From Lentihominibacter butyricus (GTDB taxonomy: Bacteria; Bacillota; Clostridia; Peptostreptococcales; Anaerovoracaceae), in NCBI RefSeq assembly GCF_025567305.1, contig NZ_JAOQJP010000010.1, positions 66,017-130,016 on the forward strand: 64,000 bases of DNA, given 5' to 3'. Positions 18,468-27,134 of the stretch are shown here, piece by piece; position 1 is the stretch's first letter, and the number at the start of each line of letters is the position of its first letter. The translations under genes were made by a program, and so were the position numbers. The notes under the pieces are model-generated. The model had not been told where the DNA came from. It made no database searches and saw only the letters and a program-made list of their open reading frames with translations.

Positions 18468-19535
18468 ATGAAACAGTTTGCCAGAAAGGGTGCGCTCGTG
18501 CTGGGCGGACTTCTTCTTTCGATCATCCTGATAGGACAGATCTTCCCGGGAGAGGACAGCACGGCGGCGGCTCCGGTGGTCGCTGAAAAGGTGCTCGTCC
18601 CGGGAGGACAGTCTGTGGGCGTCAAAATGGACGTCAGAGGTGTGCTTATAGTCGGTCTTGAGGAAATCGAGGGCGAGGACGGAACGAAGATGAATCCGGG
18701 GCTTCTGAGCGGACTGCAGATAGGTGATATCATCATGACGGTGAACGGGACCGAGGTGTATCGCGCGGACGAGGTCCAGGAGCTGATAAACGAGGCGAAG
18801 GGCACTGTCAGGCTCAGGATAAAGAGAAATGAGGAGACTTTGAGCGTCGACATAGATCCGGTGAAATCGAAAAAAGACGGCGTCTACAGGCTGGGTATAT
18901 GGGTGAAGGACAAAACGGCAGGCATAGGCACGCTTACGTATTACGATCCTGCCGATTCTTCTTTCGGCGCTCTGGGGCACGGGATCGCCGACCCTGAAAC
19001 GGGTGCTGTGCTTTCTGTCGAAACCGGCCAGCTGCTACAGTCTCAGGTGCAGGAGGTGCGGGAAGGAAAGAGCGGAGAGCCCGGGGAGATAAAGGGCATA
19101 TTCTATCATTCCGACGATCCGCTGGGAAGTCTTGTAAAGAACAGCAGCTACGGTGTGTTCGGCACTGCGTATCATCCGATAGAAAACCCGATATACACGC
19201 AGCCTGTCGCGGTGGGAACGAAGGAGCAGGCTGAACTCGGGAAGGCGTATATCCTGTCTACTCTTTCGAACAATGAGATAAAGCGTTTTGAGATAGAGAT
19301 CGAAAAGATCGAAAAGCAGGATACTCCGTCGGATAAGAGCATGGTGATAAGAGTGACCGACAGGGAGCTTCTCGAGGAGACCGGGGGCATAGTCCAGGGA
19401 ATGAGCGGCAGTCCGATAATACAAAACGACAGGATAATCGGAGCTGTTACGCATGTTTTCGTGAATGATCCGCAGCGAGGTTACGGGATATTTATCGAGT
19501 GGATGCTGAATGAGTCAGCTTTTGTCGAAAAGTAA
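18468..19535 (+). CDS. spoIVB: SpoIVB sporulation signalling peptidase
   Basis: Serine peptidase of family S55, 355 residues, secreted from the forespore to trigger SpoIVFB and sigma-K activation. Start is the ATG behind AGGGGG at 18468. Visible: N-terminal signal/anchor (about 7-25); PDZ domain (about 75-140, SGLQIGDIIMTVNGTEV); peptidase domain with the catalytic His region FGALGHGIADPETG and the catalytic Ser in GIVQGMSGSPIIQ. It is followed by spo0A, the usual clostridial and bacillar order. Confidence 0.95.
   Translation: MKQFARKGALVLGGLLLSIILIGQIFPGEDSTAAAPVVAEKVLVPGGQSVGVKMDVRGVLIVGLEEIEGEDGTKMNPGLLSGLQIGDIIMTVNGTEVYRADEVQELINEAKGTVRLRIKRNEETLSVDIDPVKSKKDGVYRLGIWVKDKTAGIGTLTYYDPADSSFGALGHGIADPETGAVLSVETGQLLQSQVQEVREGKSGEPGEIKGIFYHSDDPLGSLVKNSSYGVFGTAYHPIENPIYTQPVAVGTKEQAELGKAYILSTLSNNEIKRFEIEIEKIEKQDTPSDKSMVIRVTDRELLEETGGIVQGMSGSPIIQNDRIIGAVTHVFVNDPQRGYGIFIEWMLNESAFVEK
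19523..19529 (+). promoter_or_regulatory. Spo0A box (0A box) upstream of spo0A
   Basis: TGTCGAA, a perfect 0A box, inside the last codons of spoIVB and about 120 bases before the spo0A start. Autoregulation of spo0A through such boxes is known in Bacillus; here it could be coincidence because it lies in coding sequence. Confidence 0.3.
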
Positions 19536-19650
19536 AGCAAATTGTATTCATGATACCGTTGATAATTTACATGGTTTGTCTGAAAATGGAAATATAGCAG
19601 TGAATAAGTGAAGTACAGCTGCAAGCAGTAACAACCAGGAGGATATGAAA

Positions 19651-20448
19651 ATGAAAAGAATTAAAATCGGTATCGCTGACGACAACAGGGAGTTTTGTGA
19701 GATCCTTACGGATTACTTCAGGGACAAGGAAGATATTGATTTGGCTTTCGTTTCTCATGATGGTATAAAAACAGTAGAAAATATCAAAATACATCAGCCG
19801 GAGATCCTTATACTCGATATGGTCATGCCCCATCTTGACGGACTGGGCGTTTTGGAAACGATCAACAACCTTGAACTTGAAAAATACCCGAGAACTATCG
19901 TTTTATCCGCAGTGGGACAGGAGCCTATAACGCAGAAGGCCATTGGCCTCGGAGCAGAATACTACATAGTTAAGCCGTTCAATCTCGACATACTCATGAA
20001 GAGGATAAATCAGCTGTCGGGAGTCGAGGACAAGGGCGAGAGCAAGATGCAGTATGCGCGTGCGATACTCACGGGACAGAAGGATGAGGAAAACAGGAAT
20101 CTTGAAATAGACATAACGAATATAATACATGAGATAGGCGTTCCTGCGCATATAAAGGGATATCATTATCTGAGAGACGCTATAATAATGGTCGTGGAGG
20201 ATATAGACCTGCTGGGAGCAGTGACAAAAGAGCTTTATCCTGCCATCGCGAAAGCAAACAACACGACTCCGAGCAGAGTCGAGAGAGCTATCCGACATGC
20301 CATCGAAGTCGCATGGAACAGAGGAAAGCTTGAAACGATAGACGCCCTGTTCGGCTACACGGTACAGAACGACAAGGGCAAGCCGACCAATTCGGAATTC
20401 ATCGCGATCATAGCTGACAAGCTCAGGATAGAAAGACGTGCCAGCTGA
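19651..20448 (+). CDS. spo0A: Spo0A sporulation master regulator
   Basis: Response regulator of 265 residues controlling entry into sporulation. The second of two ATGs (19651) has proper spacing from GGAGG. Receiver domain: IGIADDNREFCEIL, the phospho-acceptor in ILILDMVMPHLDG (about residue 55) and the switch region YYIVKPFN. The C-terminal DNA-binding domain has the Spo0A-specific block HEIGVPAHIKGYHYLR and the recognition region NNTTPSRVERAIRHAIEVAW. It is the best evidence that the organism can form spores. Confidence 0.97.
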   Translation: MKRIKIGIADDNREFCEILTDYFRDKEDIDLAFVSHDGIKTVENIKIHQPEILILDMVMPHLDGLGVLETINNLELEKYPRTIVLSAVGQEPITQKAIGLGAEYYIVKPFNLDILMKRINQLSGVEDKGESKMQYARAILTGQKDEENRNLEIDITNIIHEIGVPAHIKGYHYLRDAIIMVVEDIDLLGAVTKELYPAIAKANNTTPSRVERAIRHAIEVAWNRGKLETIDALFGYTVQNDKGKPTNSEFIAIIADKLRIERRAS

Positions 20449-20472
20449 CATCAGTCAGCCGGCATGCTTTTT
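20440..20472 (+). terminator. Intrinsic terminator after spo0A
   Basis: Stem GCCAGCTGAC (20440-20449) with GTCAGCCGGC (20454-20463), one A-C mismatch, loop ATCA, then ATGCTTTTTC. It overlaps the 3' ends of both converging genes. Confidence 0.7.
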
Positions 20473-21746
20473 CTGTCGAAAACCAGCCGCTTCAGGAGCA
20501 CGCCTGCGATGCCGGCTGCAGCGGCAAAGCACATCCAGCCCAGGCCGAACGAGCTGAGCGGCATCTCAGATATGAAACCGAGATTTATGATGCCGCTGCT
20601 GTGCAGTATTTCCAGAAGGCTTCCTCCCATAGCGCCGAACACTGCGAATTTCACAGTGAAGTCAGATACCCATCTGTCGAACATGGCGAGGATTATCAGC
20701 GTCAGAGCTCCCGGATATATGAGGCTGAGCACAGGAGCTGCCAGCATGACGATCTTGTCTATACCGAAGTTGGCGATGACTGCACTGAAGACGCATATGA
20801 CGATGACGAGCAGCTTATAGCTCAGCTTTCTGCCTGAAAGCGTGCAGAAGTAGTCAGCGCTCGCACTGACGAGTGCGACAGCGGTGGTCAGGCAGGCAAG
20901 CGTCACGATGATGCCGAGAAGTATCACTCCCGTGCGGCCCATCAGTGCTTCCGTGATATTCAGTATCAGTTCCGAACGGTTGATCCTGAGATTGTAGATA
21001 TCAGAGACGGTTGCGCCGAGGTACGTCAGACCGCCGTAAACTATCAGGAGCAGCAGCGCCGCTATGATGCCGGCGTTGCGGACCATCCTGGATTTTATAC
21101 GGCTCTCGGTGTAGCCTTTTTCGGTAACCGTCTTCACTATTATGATCCCGAAGATCATCGCAGCGAGCACGTCCATGGTCTGGTAACCTGCGTTTATGCC
21201 TGATACTATCACGTTGTCCATCATAGACTCTGCCGATATCTCACCTGCAGGATTTACGACTCCGTAGATTATCAGTATGAGAAGTCCTGCAAACAGCGCC
21301 GGCGTCAGGAATTTGCCGAGTATATCGACTACTGCGGACTCACGCAGCGTGAGTACCAGCACTATGAGAAAAAATACAGATGTCGATACGGCTGCCGGTA
21401 TACTGCCGGAGAGCGGCTGGGCGAACATCTCATGCACGGTCGCACCTGTACGCGGAAGCGCTATGCACGGCCCGATGCACAGTATGATCGCAGAGACCAT
21501 TATCTTTCCAGGAACTGTCCCTATCTTTCCGGTCAGCCTTGATATCTCACCTTCATTTCGGAGAAGAGCGAATATCGCGATCAGCGACAGCCCGATATCA
21601 GCCATGTAGTAACATATGAATCCCGGCACCCATTCAGGGCCGGCGCCCATTCCAAGATAAGGCGGGAATATGATGTTTCCTGCGCCGAAAAACATTGAAA
21701 AAAGAGCAAGTCCTATAATTATCATGTTTTTAAAGTCGCGTTTCAT
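20451..21746 (-). CDS. brnQ: Branched-chain amino acid transporter BrnQ
   Basis: LIVCS-family carrier of 431 residues with about 12 hydrophobic segments that imports leucine, isoleucine and valine with Na+ or H+. The N-terminal signature IIIGLALFSMFFGAGNIIFPP and the following IGPCIALPRTGATVHE are diagnostic. The start is the ATG behind AAAGGACTG; an earlier ATG at 21770 lacks spacing. Convergent with spo0A. Branched-chain amino acid use fits an amino acid fermenter. Confidence 0.93.
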   Translation of the reverse strand: MKRDFKNMIIIGLALFSMFFGAGNIIFPPYLGMGAGPEWVPGFICYYMADIGLSLIAIFALLRNEGEISRLTGKIGTVPGKIMVSAIILCIGPCIALPRTGATVHEMFAQPLSGSIPAAVSTSVFFLIVLVLTLRESAVVDILGKFLTPALFAGLLILIIYGVVNPAGEISAESMMDNVIVSGINAGYQTMDVLAAMIFGIIIVKTVTEKGYTESRIKSRMVRNAGIIAALLLLIVYGGLTYLGATVSDIYNLRINRSELILNITEALMGRTGVILLGIIVTLACLTTAVALVSASADYFCTLSGRKLSYKLLVIVICVFSAVIANFGIDKIVMLAAPVLSLIYPGALTLIILAMFDRWVSDFTVKFAVFGAMGGSLLEILHSSGIINLGFISEMPLSSFGLGWMCFAAAAGIAGVLLKRLVFDRKSMPAD

Positions 21747-21815
21747 TTTTTCAGTCCTTTCGATATGCACACGTAAGCATTATGCTATCATATAAACGGG
21801 GGAAAAGCAACCGCC

Positions 21816-21876
21816 CGGCGAACGTCCGGCATCATTCGGCTGTCCGGCATCATTCGGCGTACATCCGGCGAACGTC
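21816..21876. repeat. Short direct repeats in the brnQ/thioesterase gap
   Basis: Two copies of GTCCGGCATCATTCGGC (21824-21840 and 21842-21858), flanked by two copies of CGGCGAACGTC (21816-21826 and 21866-21876). All units share the core CCGGC/TCGGC. Too few copies and no spacer structure for a CRISPR. Confidence 0.7.
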
Positions 21877-21972
21877 TTTATTTTGACATTTCTTTGTGAT
21901 AATATTATTTACGGAAAAACAGCGGTGCATCCGCAGAGGATGCATCGGTCAGGACAGGAGAAACACAGTTAT

Positions 21973-22395
21973 ATGAAGCGGTATATTTCATTACATATGA
22001 TAAGGATGGAGCACCTGAACCATCATGCGAATCTCTATGCCGGCAGAGGCATCGAGTGGATGGTGGAGTCGGCGTTCATGGCAGCGTGCCTGACGCACGG
22101 CGACAAGAACGGGCTGCTCTACAAGAACATGCACAGATTTGATTTCAGCAGGTCGGTCGAACCGGGAGACATAGTGAGATACGAAAGCACGGTAGTGCGT
22201 GCAGGCAGGACGAGCCTGACGGTCCATGTGGATCTGAAAAACGAACAGACCGGAGATCTTTATGCGGAGGGCTATGCGACATTCGTGACGATCGATCCGG
22301 AGACAAAGGCGCCGAAGCCTCACGGCATCGCGCTGGATGAAACGGATGATGAAGAGGAGATGTCATGGCGAAAGGAAGCGGATGCTTTCTTTTAA
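21973..22395 (+). CDS. Acyl-CoA thioesterase, hotdog fold
   Basis: A 140-residue protein starting at the ATG behind CAGGAG. The pattern LNHHANLYAGRGIEWMVESAF resembles the acyl-CoA hydrolase motif in which an Asn-His pair precedes a helix beginning G-x-x-x-x-W. FDFSRSVEPGDIVRYESTVVRAGRTSLTVHV is the typical central sheet of YciA/BACH-like thioesterases. It would hydrolyse acyl-CoA in the cytoplasm; chain length cannot be told. It lies 74 bases before the hydroxyacid dehydrogenase gene. Confidence 0.8.
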   Translation: MKRYISLHMIRMEHLNHHANLYAGRGIEWMVESAFMAACLTHGDKNGLLYKNMHRFDFSRSVEPGDIVRYESTVVRAGRTSLTVHVDLKNEQTGDLYAEGYATFVTIDPETKAPKPHGIALDETDDEEEMSWRKEADAFF

Positions 22396-22468
22396 GCGTG
22401 GATCCTGGCTTGGATCTGAGCATGAAGCACATGAAGCGGTGTGAGAAAGAGACAGAACGGAGAAGATG

Positions 22469-23485
22469 ATGAAAAACAAAATACTCGTGATAGGAAAGGA
22501 AGGCAGGCTTGCCCGATATACAGCAGATAAAAAGAAGCTGGATGATTACGATATATCTTACGTTCCAGTCGGAGCGACAGCCGGGCAGCTTCTGGATGCC
22601 GGAAAAGACGCATCGTACGTTATCGTCGATGCGATCGGGAACGTGCCGGGAGATGTGATAAGGCAGATGCCTGAGCTTAAACTGATACACTCTGAAGGCG
22701 TAGGTTATCAGGGCGTGGATATCGATGCGGCCGATGAAAGAGGCATATACGTTTGCAACTGCAAGGGAATGAATGCGGCTGCCGTAGCGGAGCAGGCTGT
22801 GCTTCTGATGCTGGGGCTGCTCAGAGATGTTGCCGGCGGAGACCGCAGCGTCAGAGCCGGAGAGCAGATCGCGGTAAAAGAGGCGTACATGATGGCCGGA
22901 GATCTCAGGGAGCTCGGTGAATGCAGAGTGGGACTTATAGGTCTCGGGGATATAGGAAAGGCGACGGCCGGTCTGCTTTCAGCGTTCGGTGCCGAGGTCA
23001 TCTATCACAAACCGCACAGGCTTGCAGAGGCTGATGAAAAGCTATACGGCGTCAGATACATGGAGCTCGACGAGCTGCTGGCGTGCTCGGACATAGTGAG
23101 TCTGCATCTGCCGGTCAACGGATCTACGAGATACATGGCAGACAGTGCGTTTTTCGCAAAGATGAAGGACAGCGCATATCTGATAAACACGTCGCGAGGC
23201 GAGCTGGTGAACAGCCAGGATATGGTGAAGGCTCTGGAAAACGGCGAGATCGCAGGAGCGGGTCTCGATACCATAGACGGAGAGCCTGTAGCTGCTGACA
23301 ACGATCTGCTGACGATTTCCGAAGAGGCAGGCAGAAAGCTGCTGCTCAGCTGTCATATCGGAGGGATAACAGGAGCGTCGTTCAGGCGCGGATACGACAT
23401 GATCTGGTCGGATATAGAGAAGGTGAGAGCCGGAGAAAAGCCGGACAATATCGTCAATCATCCGGAACTGATGGAGCATAAGTGA
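22469..23485 (+). CDS. D-isomer-specific 2-hydroxyacid dehydrogenase
   Basis: A 338-residue NAD-dependent dehydrogenase of the phosphoglycerate dehydrogenase family. Nucleotide-binding motif VGLIGLGDIGKATAGLL (about residue 150), catalytic Arg in INTSRGELVN, Glu region GLDTIDGEP and the catalytic His in LLSCHIGGITGASF. The second of two adjacent ATGs has better spacing from GGAG. Substrate unknown: the fold fits phosphoglycerate, glyoxylate or branched 2-ketoacids, and there is no regulatory ACT domain, which argues against SerA. Confidence 0.87.
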   Translation: MKNKILVIGKEGRLARYTADKKKLDDYDISYVPVGATAGQLLDAGKDASYVIVDAIGNVPGDVIRQMPELKLIHSEGVGYQGVDIDAADERGIYVCNCKGMNAAAVAEQAVLLMLGLLRDVAGGDRSVRAGEQIAVKEAYMMAGDLRELGECRVGLIGLGDIGKATAGLLSAFGAEVIYHKPHRLAEADEKLYGVRYMELDELLACSDIVSLHLPVNGSTRYMADSAFFAKMKDSAYLINTSRGELVNSQDMVKALENGEIAGAGLDTIDGEPVAADNDLLTISEEAGRKLLLSCHIGGITGASFRRGYDMIWSDIEKVRAGEKPDNIVNHPELMEHK

Positions 23486-23569
23486 AAACGAAGTAAACGC
23501 GAAAACAGCGAAAATAAAGAGCTGATGAAAAATGATGACGAAGGAGACACAGCAGGAGACATGACAGAG

Positions 23570-24064
23570 ATGACGGAAATAACGGTGAGAAAATACAGAA
23601 GTGAAGATGTGAAAGCGATGAATGAGATCTGGAACGAGGTCGTCGAGGACGGTATCGCTTTTCCGCAGGAGGAATGCCTCGACGAGACATCAGGCATGGA
23701 GTTTTTCGCAGGCCAGACATACTGTGCGGTCGCGGAAGACAGCCGGACGGGCGAACTGCTGGGGCTTTACATACTGCATCCGAACAATGTCGGCAGATGC
23801 GGACATATAAGCAATGCGAGCTATGCAGTGGCATCGCGTGCCAGAGGGATGCACATAGGCGAGAGGCTGGTGACTGACTGTATGCGCCAGGCAAAGCTGC
23901 ACGGATTTTCGATAATACAGTTCAATGCGGTCGTGGCGACGAATCTCGCGGCAAGACATCTCTATGAGCGCCTCGGTTTCAGGCAGTTAGGCAAGATCCC
24001 GGGCGGCTTCCGCATGAAAAACGGGGAGTACGAGGACATCTGCCCTTATTACATAGAAGTGTGA
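23570..24064 (+). CDS. GNAT-family N-acetyltransferase
   Basis: A 164-residue acetyltransferase. Acetyl-CoA binding motif A is seen as SYAVASRARGMHIGERLVTDCMRQA (in two parts: the R-x-x-G-x-G-like loop RARGMHIG, then the helix), with motif B in ATNLAARHLYERLGF. The pattern is close to phosphinothricin or amino acid acetyltransferases. The ATG at 23570 follows AGGAG by 11 bases; upstream ATGs at 23525 and 23561 are less well placed. Substrate unknown. Confidence 0.82.
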   Translation: MTEITVRKYRSEDVKAMNEIWNEVVEDGIAFPQEECLDETSGMEFFAGQTYCAVAEDSRTGELLGLYILHPNNVGRCGHISNASYAVASRARGMHIGERLVTDCMRQAKLHGFSIIQFNAVVATNLAARHLYERLGFRQLGKIPGGFRMKNGEYEDICPYYIEV

Positions 24065-24209
24065 GAGCATGCATATATGCATCGCGTGCCATGCCGTATG
24101 TAAAGGCGCAGCGTCATGCAAAGATCAGGGCATTCTAAAGGCCGGCGCTTCAGAACGCCGGCCTGGCTTAACGAATGATGCTATCGTTCACCGCGTATGC
24201 ATCCTGCAC

Positions 24210-25229
24210 TCAGCAGCATGTCGTCGGCGGGTAATCACTGCAGCCGCAGTCGCAGTCTCCAGGTGCCGGAGGGCGGTGCTGATCGCACCCCTGGTTCGCA
24301 GAGCAGCCGCTCTGCTCACCCTGAGGGCCGAAGGCAGCAGCGCTGCTGTCATTTCTCTCAGGAAACAGACCAGGGCATGTCACGACGCCTGAAACGTTTT
24401 CCTGCAGAGGAGCTTCAGCGAATCCTGTCGACAGGACGCAGAGCTGTACAGGCACCGTGATCTTCTTCTCGACAGTGATGCAGATCGTGACGATGAGATT
24501 TGCAGATATCTCGCCGTTAGGACCCATGCACAGGTCGCGCGTCGCATTGTTCGTAGCCATCCTGCAGCTGAATCCGGCATTCGAAAGCTCCGTGAGACGA
24601 GGCATGAATGCGGAGTTCGATGTGCTAGGCATGCAGAGCTCGAAGAAATTGGTAAGTACGAGAGGGCAGGAAGGATTTGCTATGTTGACTTCGGAACAGA
24701 GCGTCATCGTGCTTTCACGGCCGCAGCTGTCGCAGATCGCAAGATCGATGTAGATGATGATGTTGCCCCAGATCTTGACATTCTGTGTGCCGAAGATCGG
24801 TGTGCCGCCTCCGGTCGAATCGCATTCGCTCGTGTCTGCGAACAGTATCTTCTCGGAAGGGACTCCGTCCGGGCCGACAGTCTCGACAACGCTGTTGCAC
24901 TCGTTCACGAAATATGCGCCGGAGATACCGGTCTCCATGTCGAGTGTCAGATTGCTGCGGTCCGATGCCTTTGAAGGATCGAAGACCTTTTTGCAGCGGA
25001 TATCGAGTATCCTGCTGACGGAGCATCCCGGCGGGATCGCAGGTGTGAATTTGAGATTCTGTACAGTCTTCATTCCCTGCATATGGAACCTTACGGCGTC
25101 ATACACGCTCTGTACGTATATCGGAGTAGCGGTGACGTCATCGAGATTCCCGCTGAAGCTGCAGAGATCGTTGGCTTTGCAGCAGGAATCCCCTGAAGCA
25201 TTGTTTTGCGGTGTGCAGAAACAGTTCAT
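24210..25229 (-). CDS. Cysteine-rich spore coat/exosporium-type protein
   Basis: A 339-residue protein with about 25 cysteines, clustered at the N terminus (MNCFCTPQNNASGDSCCK) and in the last 50 residues (GDCDCGCSDYPPTTCC at the end). The middle has a conserved-looking block beginning TPIYVQSVYDAVRFHMQGMK and LDIRCKKVF, which I recall as a family widespread in spore-forming Clostridia. No signal peptide or membrane segment. A SigK-like promoter stands in front. A structural, disulfide-linked spore surface protein is the likely role; this is inference from composition, promoter and family memory. Confidence 0.6.
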   Translation of the reverse strand: MNCFCTPQNNASGDSCCKANDLCSFSGNLDDVTATPIYVQSVYDAVRFHMQGMKTVQNLKFTPAIPPGCSVSRILDIRCKKVFDPSKASDRSNLTLDMETGISGAYFVNECNSVVETVGPDGVPSEKILFADTSECDSTGGGTPIFGTQNVKIWGNIIIYIDLAICDSCGRESTMTLCSEVNIANPSCPLVLTNFFELCMPSTSNSAFMPRLTELSNAGFSCRMATNNATRDLCMGPNGEISANLIVTICITVEKKITVPVQLCVLSTGFAEAPLQENVSGVVTCPGLFPERNDSSAAAFGPQGEQSGCSANQGCDQHRPPAPGDCDCGCSDYPPTTCC

Positions 25230-25276
25230 ATTTTACCTCCTTGAATGGTGATTTTAATGTGTTTTTTGTTCAATGG

Positions 25277-25304
25277 CAGTATATGAAAACAGATGTTTTT
25301 GTGT
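25277..25304 (-). promoter_or_regulatory. SigK-type (late mother cell) promoter
   Basis: On the minus strand AC (25304-25303), exactly 17 bases, then CATATACTG (25285-25277), against the consensus AC-N17-CATAnnnTA with one mismatch. It lies about 50 bases before the Cys-rich protein gene. Confidence 0.45.
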
Positions 25305-25343
25305 TACAATACATTTTGTATTTAGAAGAAAGGCAGCGTTGAT

Positions 25344-26594
25344 ATGGTAAAAACAGTAAAATTAAAATGCGGTACAACGTTAATAATGGACAAGACCGAC
25401 TACGTTCAGTCGGCAGCCCTGGGCATCTGGGTAAGAACAGGCGCCGCAGATGAAAACGACAGTGTTTCAGGAGTGTCACACTATATCGAACATATGATGT
25501 TCAAAGGGACGGACAATCGAACGGCTAAGGAGATCGCGTCTGATGTCGACAAGATCGGAGGCATGTTCAACGCTTTCACGGGAAAGGAAGCGACATGCTA
25601 CTACATCAAGACGCTGTCATCCAATATATATGCGGGAGCTGAGATCCTGCTCGATATGCTGACAGGTTCGCGCTTCGACCAGGAGGAGATGGACAAGGAG
25701 AGAAAGGTCATCTGTGAAGAGATAAAGATGGTCAAGGACAGTCCGGACGACGACGTGTACGATACGATATCGGAGCTCGTGGCAAGCGGCAATCCGCTGG
25801 GCAGGAGCATACTCGGCACACCTGAGAGCCTCGCGGGGATCGACCGTGCAAAGCTCACTGCGTATTACAGCGAAAAGTATGCGAGAGACAGCATCGTGAT
25901 AGCAGTTGCGGGCAATTTCGACGAGGAAAGGATTGCAGAGCTTTTTGAAAGCAGGCTGACTTCGCTCAGAGAGAAGAAAGTGACGCAGGACTTCACGCTG
26001 AAGCCTTACAGACAGAGCTTCGACGTAAAGGTGAGGGATATCGAACAGACTCATATCTGCCTTGCGACGCCGGGCATTTCCATGGCGGACGACAAGTACT
26101 ACGCGTTCGTGCTGATGAACAGCATATTCGGAGGAAGTATGAGTTCGAGACTTTTCCAGAATATAAGAGAAGAAAAGGGTCTGGCTTACACAGTCTGCTC
26201 AATGAACGTGTTCTCCAGCTATACGGGCTTTTTCAGCATATATGCCGGAGTGGCGCATGACAAGGCGGAAGCTACTCTCGATGCGGTCAGACATGAGCTC
26301 GAGATGCTCAAAAAAGACGGAGTCACTGCCGAAGAGCTGTCTATGGCGAAGGAGCAGGTAAAGAGCTCATATATCTTCGGACTTGAGAACATCAACAGCA
26401 GGATGTTTTCGATAGGAAAGAACAAGCTGCTTCTTGACAGGGTGTACTCTCCTGAAGAAGTGCTGAGCGAATTCGACAAGGTGACGCAAGATGATATAAA
26501 GCAGGCTGCGGAGATGATCGGCGACTACTCGTCGTACTGCGCAGCGTCTGTTACAGGAACGGATTTTGACCTCGAAAGGCTGATAAAACGATGA
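25344..26594 (+). CDS. M16-family zinc peptidase
   Basis: A 416-residue peptidase of the pitrilysin/PqqL class. The inverted zinc motif HxxEH is in GVSHYIEHMMFKGT, with the distal Glu in ICEEIKMV, 77 residues further. The partner-half signature GGSMSSRLFQNIREEKGLAYTV is also present, so this is the common compact bacterial form (mitochondrial processing peptidase-like). It acts on peptides; the cellular substrate is unknown. dut overlaps its stop (ATGA). Confidence 0.92.
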   Translation: MVKTVKLKCGTTLIMDKTDYVQSAALGIWVRTGAADENDSVSGVSHYIEHMMFKGTDNRTAKEIASDVDKIGGMFNAFTGKEATCYYIKTLSSNIYAGAEILLDMLTGSRFDQEEMDKERKVICEEIKMVKDSPDDDVYDTISELVASGNPLGRSILGTPESLAGIDRAKLTAYYSEKYARDSIVIAVAGNFDEERIAELFESRLTSLREKKVTQDFTLKPYRQSFDVKVRDIEQTHICLATPGISMADDKYYAFVLMNSIFGGSMSSRLFQNIREEKGLAYTVCSMNVFSSYTGFFSIYAGVAHDKAEATLDAVRHELEMLKKDGVTAEELSMAKEQVKSSYIFGLENINSRMFSIGKNKLLLDRVYSPEEVLSEFDKVTQDDIKQAAEMIGDYSSYCAASVTGTDFDLERLIKR

Positions 26595-27019
26595 AGATAA
26601 AGGTAAAGACACTGTCAGGAGAGCTGCCCCGATATGAGACAGAAGGCTCGGCAGGCATGGATATCAGGGCGTACATCGATGAACCGGTCGAGATACTGCC
26701 GGGGCGCCGGGCGCTGATACCGACGGGGCTTTTCATGGAGATACCTGCGGGATTCGAAGTGCAGATACGTGCGCGCAGCGGACTTGCCGTGAAACACGGC
26801 ATAGGGCTGACCAACGGCATAGGCACTATAGACAGCGACTATCGCGGAGAGATCAGAGTCTCGCTGATAAACTGGGGAGATGAAGCTTTCATCGTCAGAA
26901 ACGGTGACAGGATAGCGCAGATGGTCGTGGCCAGATATGAGAAGGCCGACCTGGAGAAAGCAGAGGTGCTTTCCGAAACGGAGCGCGGTGAAGGCGGCTT
27001 CGGACATACAGGCGTATAA
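26591..27019 (+). CDS. dut: dUTP diphosphatase
   Basis: Trimeric dUTPase of 142 residues that hydrolyses dUTP to dUMP. All five motifs are visible: AGMDIRAY, RARSGLAVKHG, GTIDSDYRGE, NGDRIAQMVV and the C-terminal arm RGEGGFGHTGV. Translationally coupled to the M16 peptidase gene by a four-base overlap. Confidence 0.96.
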   Translation: MKIKVKTLSGELPRYETEGSAGMDIRAYIDEPVEILPGRRALIPTGLFMEIPAGFEVQIRARSGLAVKHGIGLTNGIGTIDSDYRGEIRVSLINWGDEAFIVRNGDRIAQMVVARYEKADLEKAEVLSETERGEGGFGHTGV

Positions 27020-27134
27020 ATATGGAAATAACGGCGGCTCCGGACATCAGACAAAGATCTGGTATCCGGAGCCGTCTGATAATATTCAGAACAAAATCCG
27101 CTCTGCGCCATACTATAATGTTGAGGTGGTGCAT

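Noticed and set aside
21816..21876. Short GC-rich repeats considered as a CRISPR remnant
   Set aside because: Only two 17-base copies one base apart, without spacers or cas genes.
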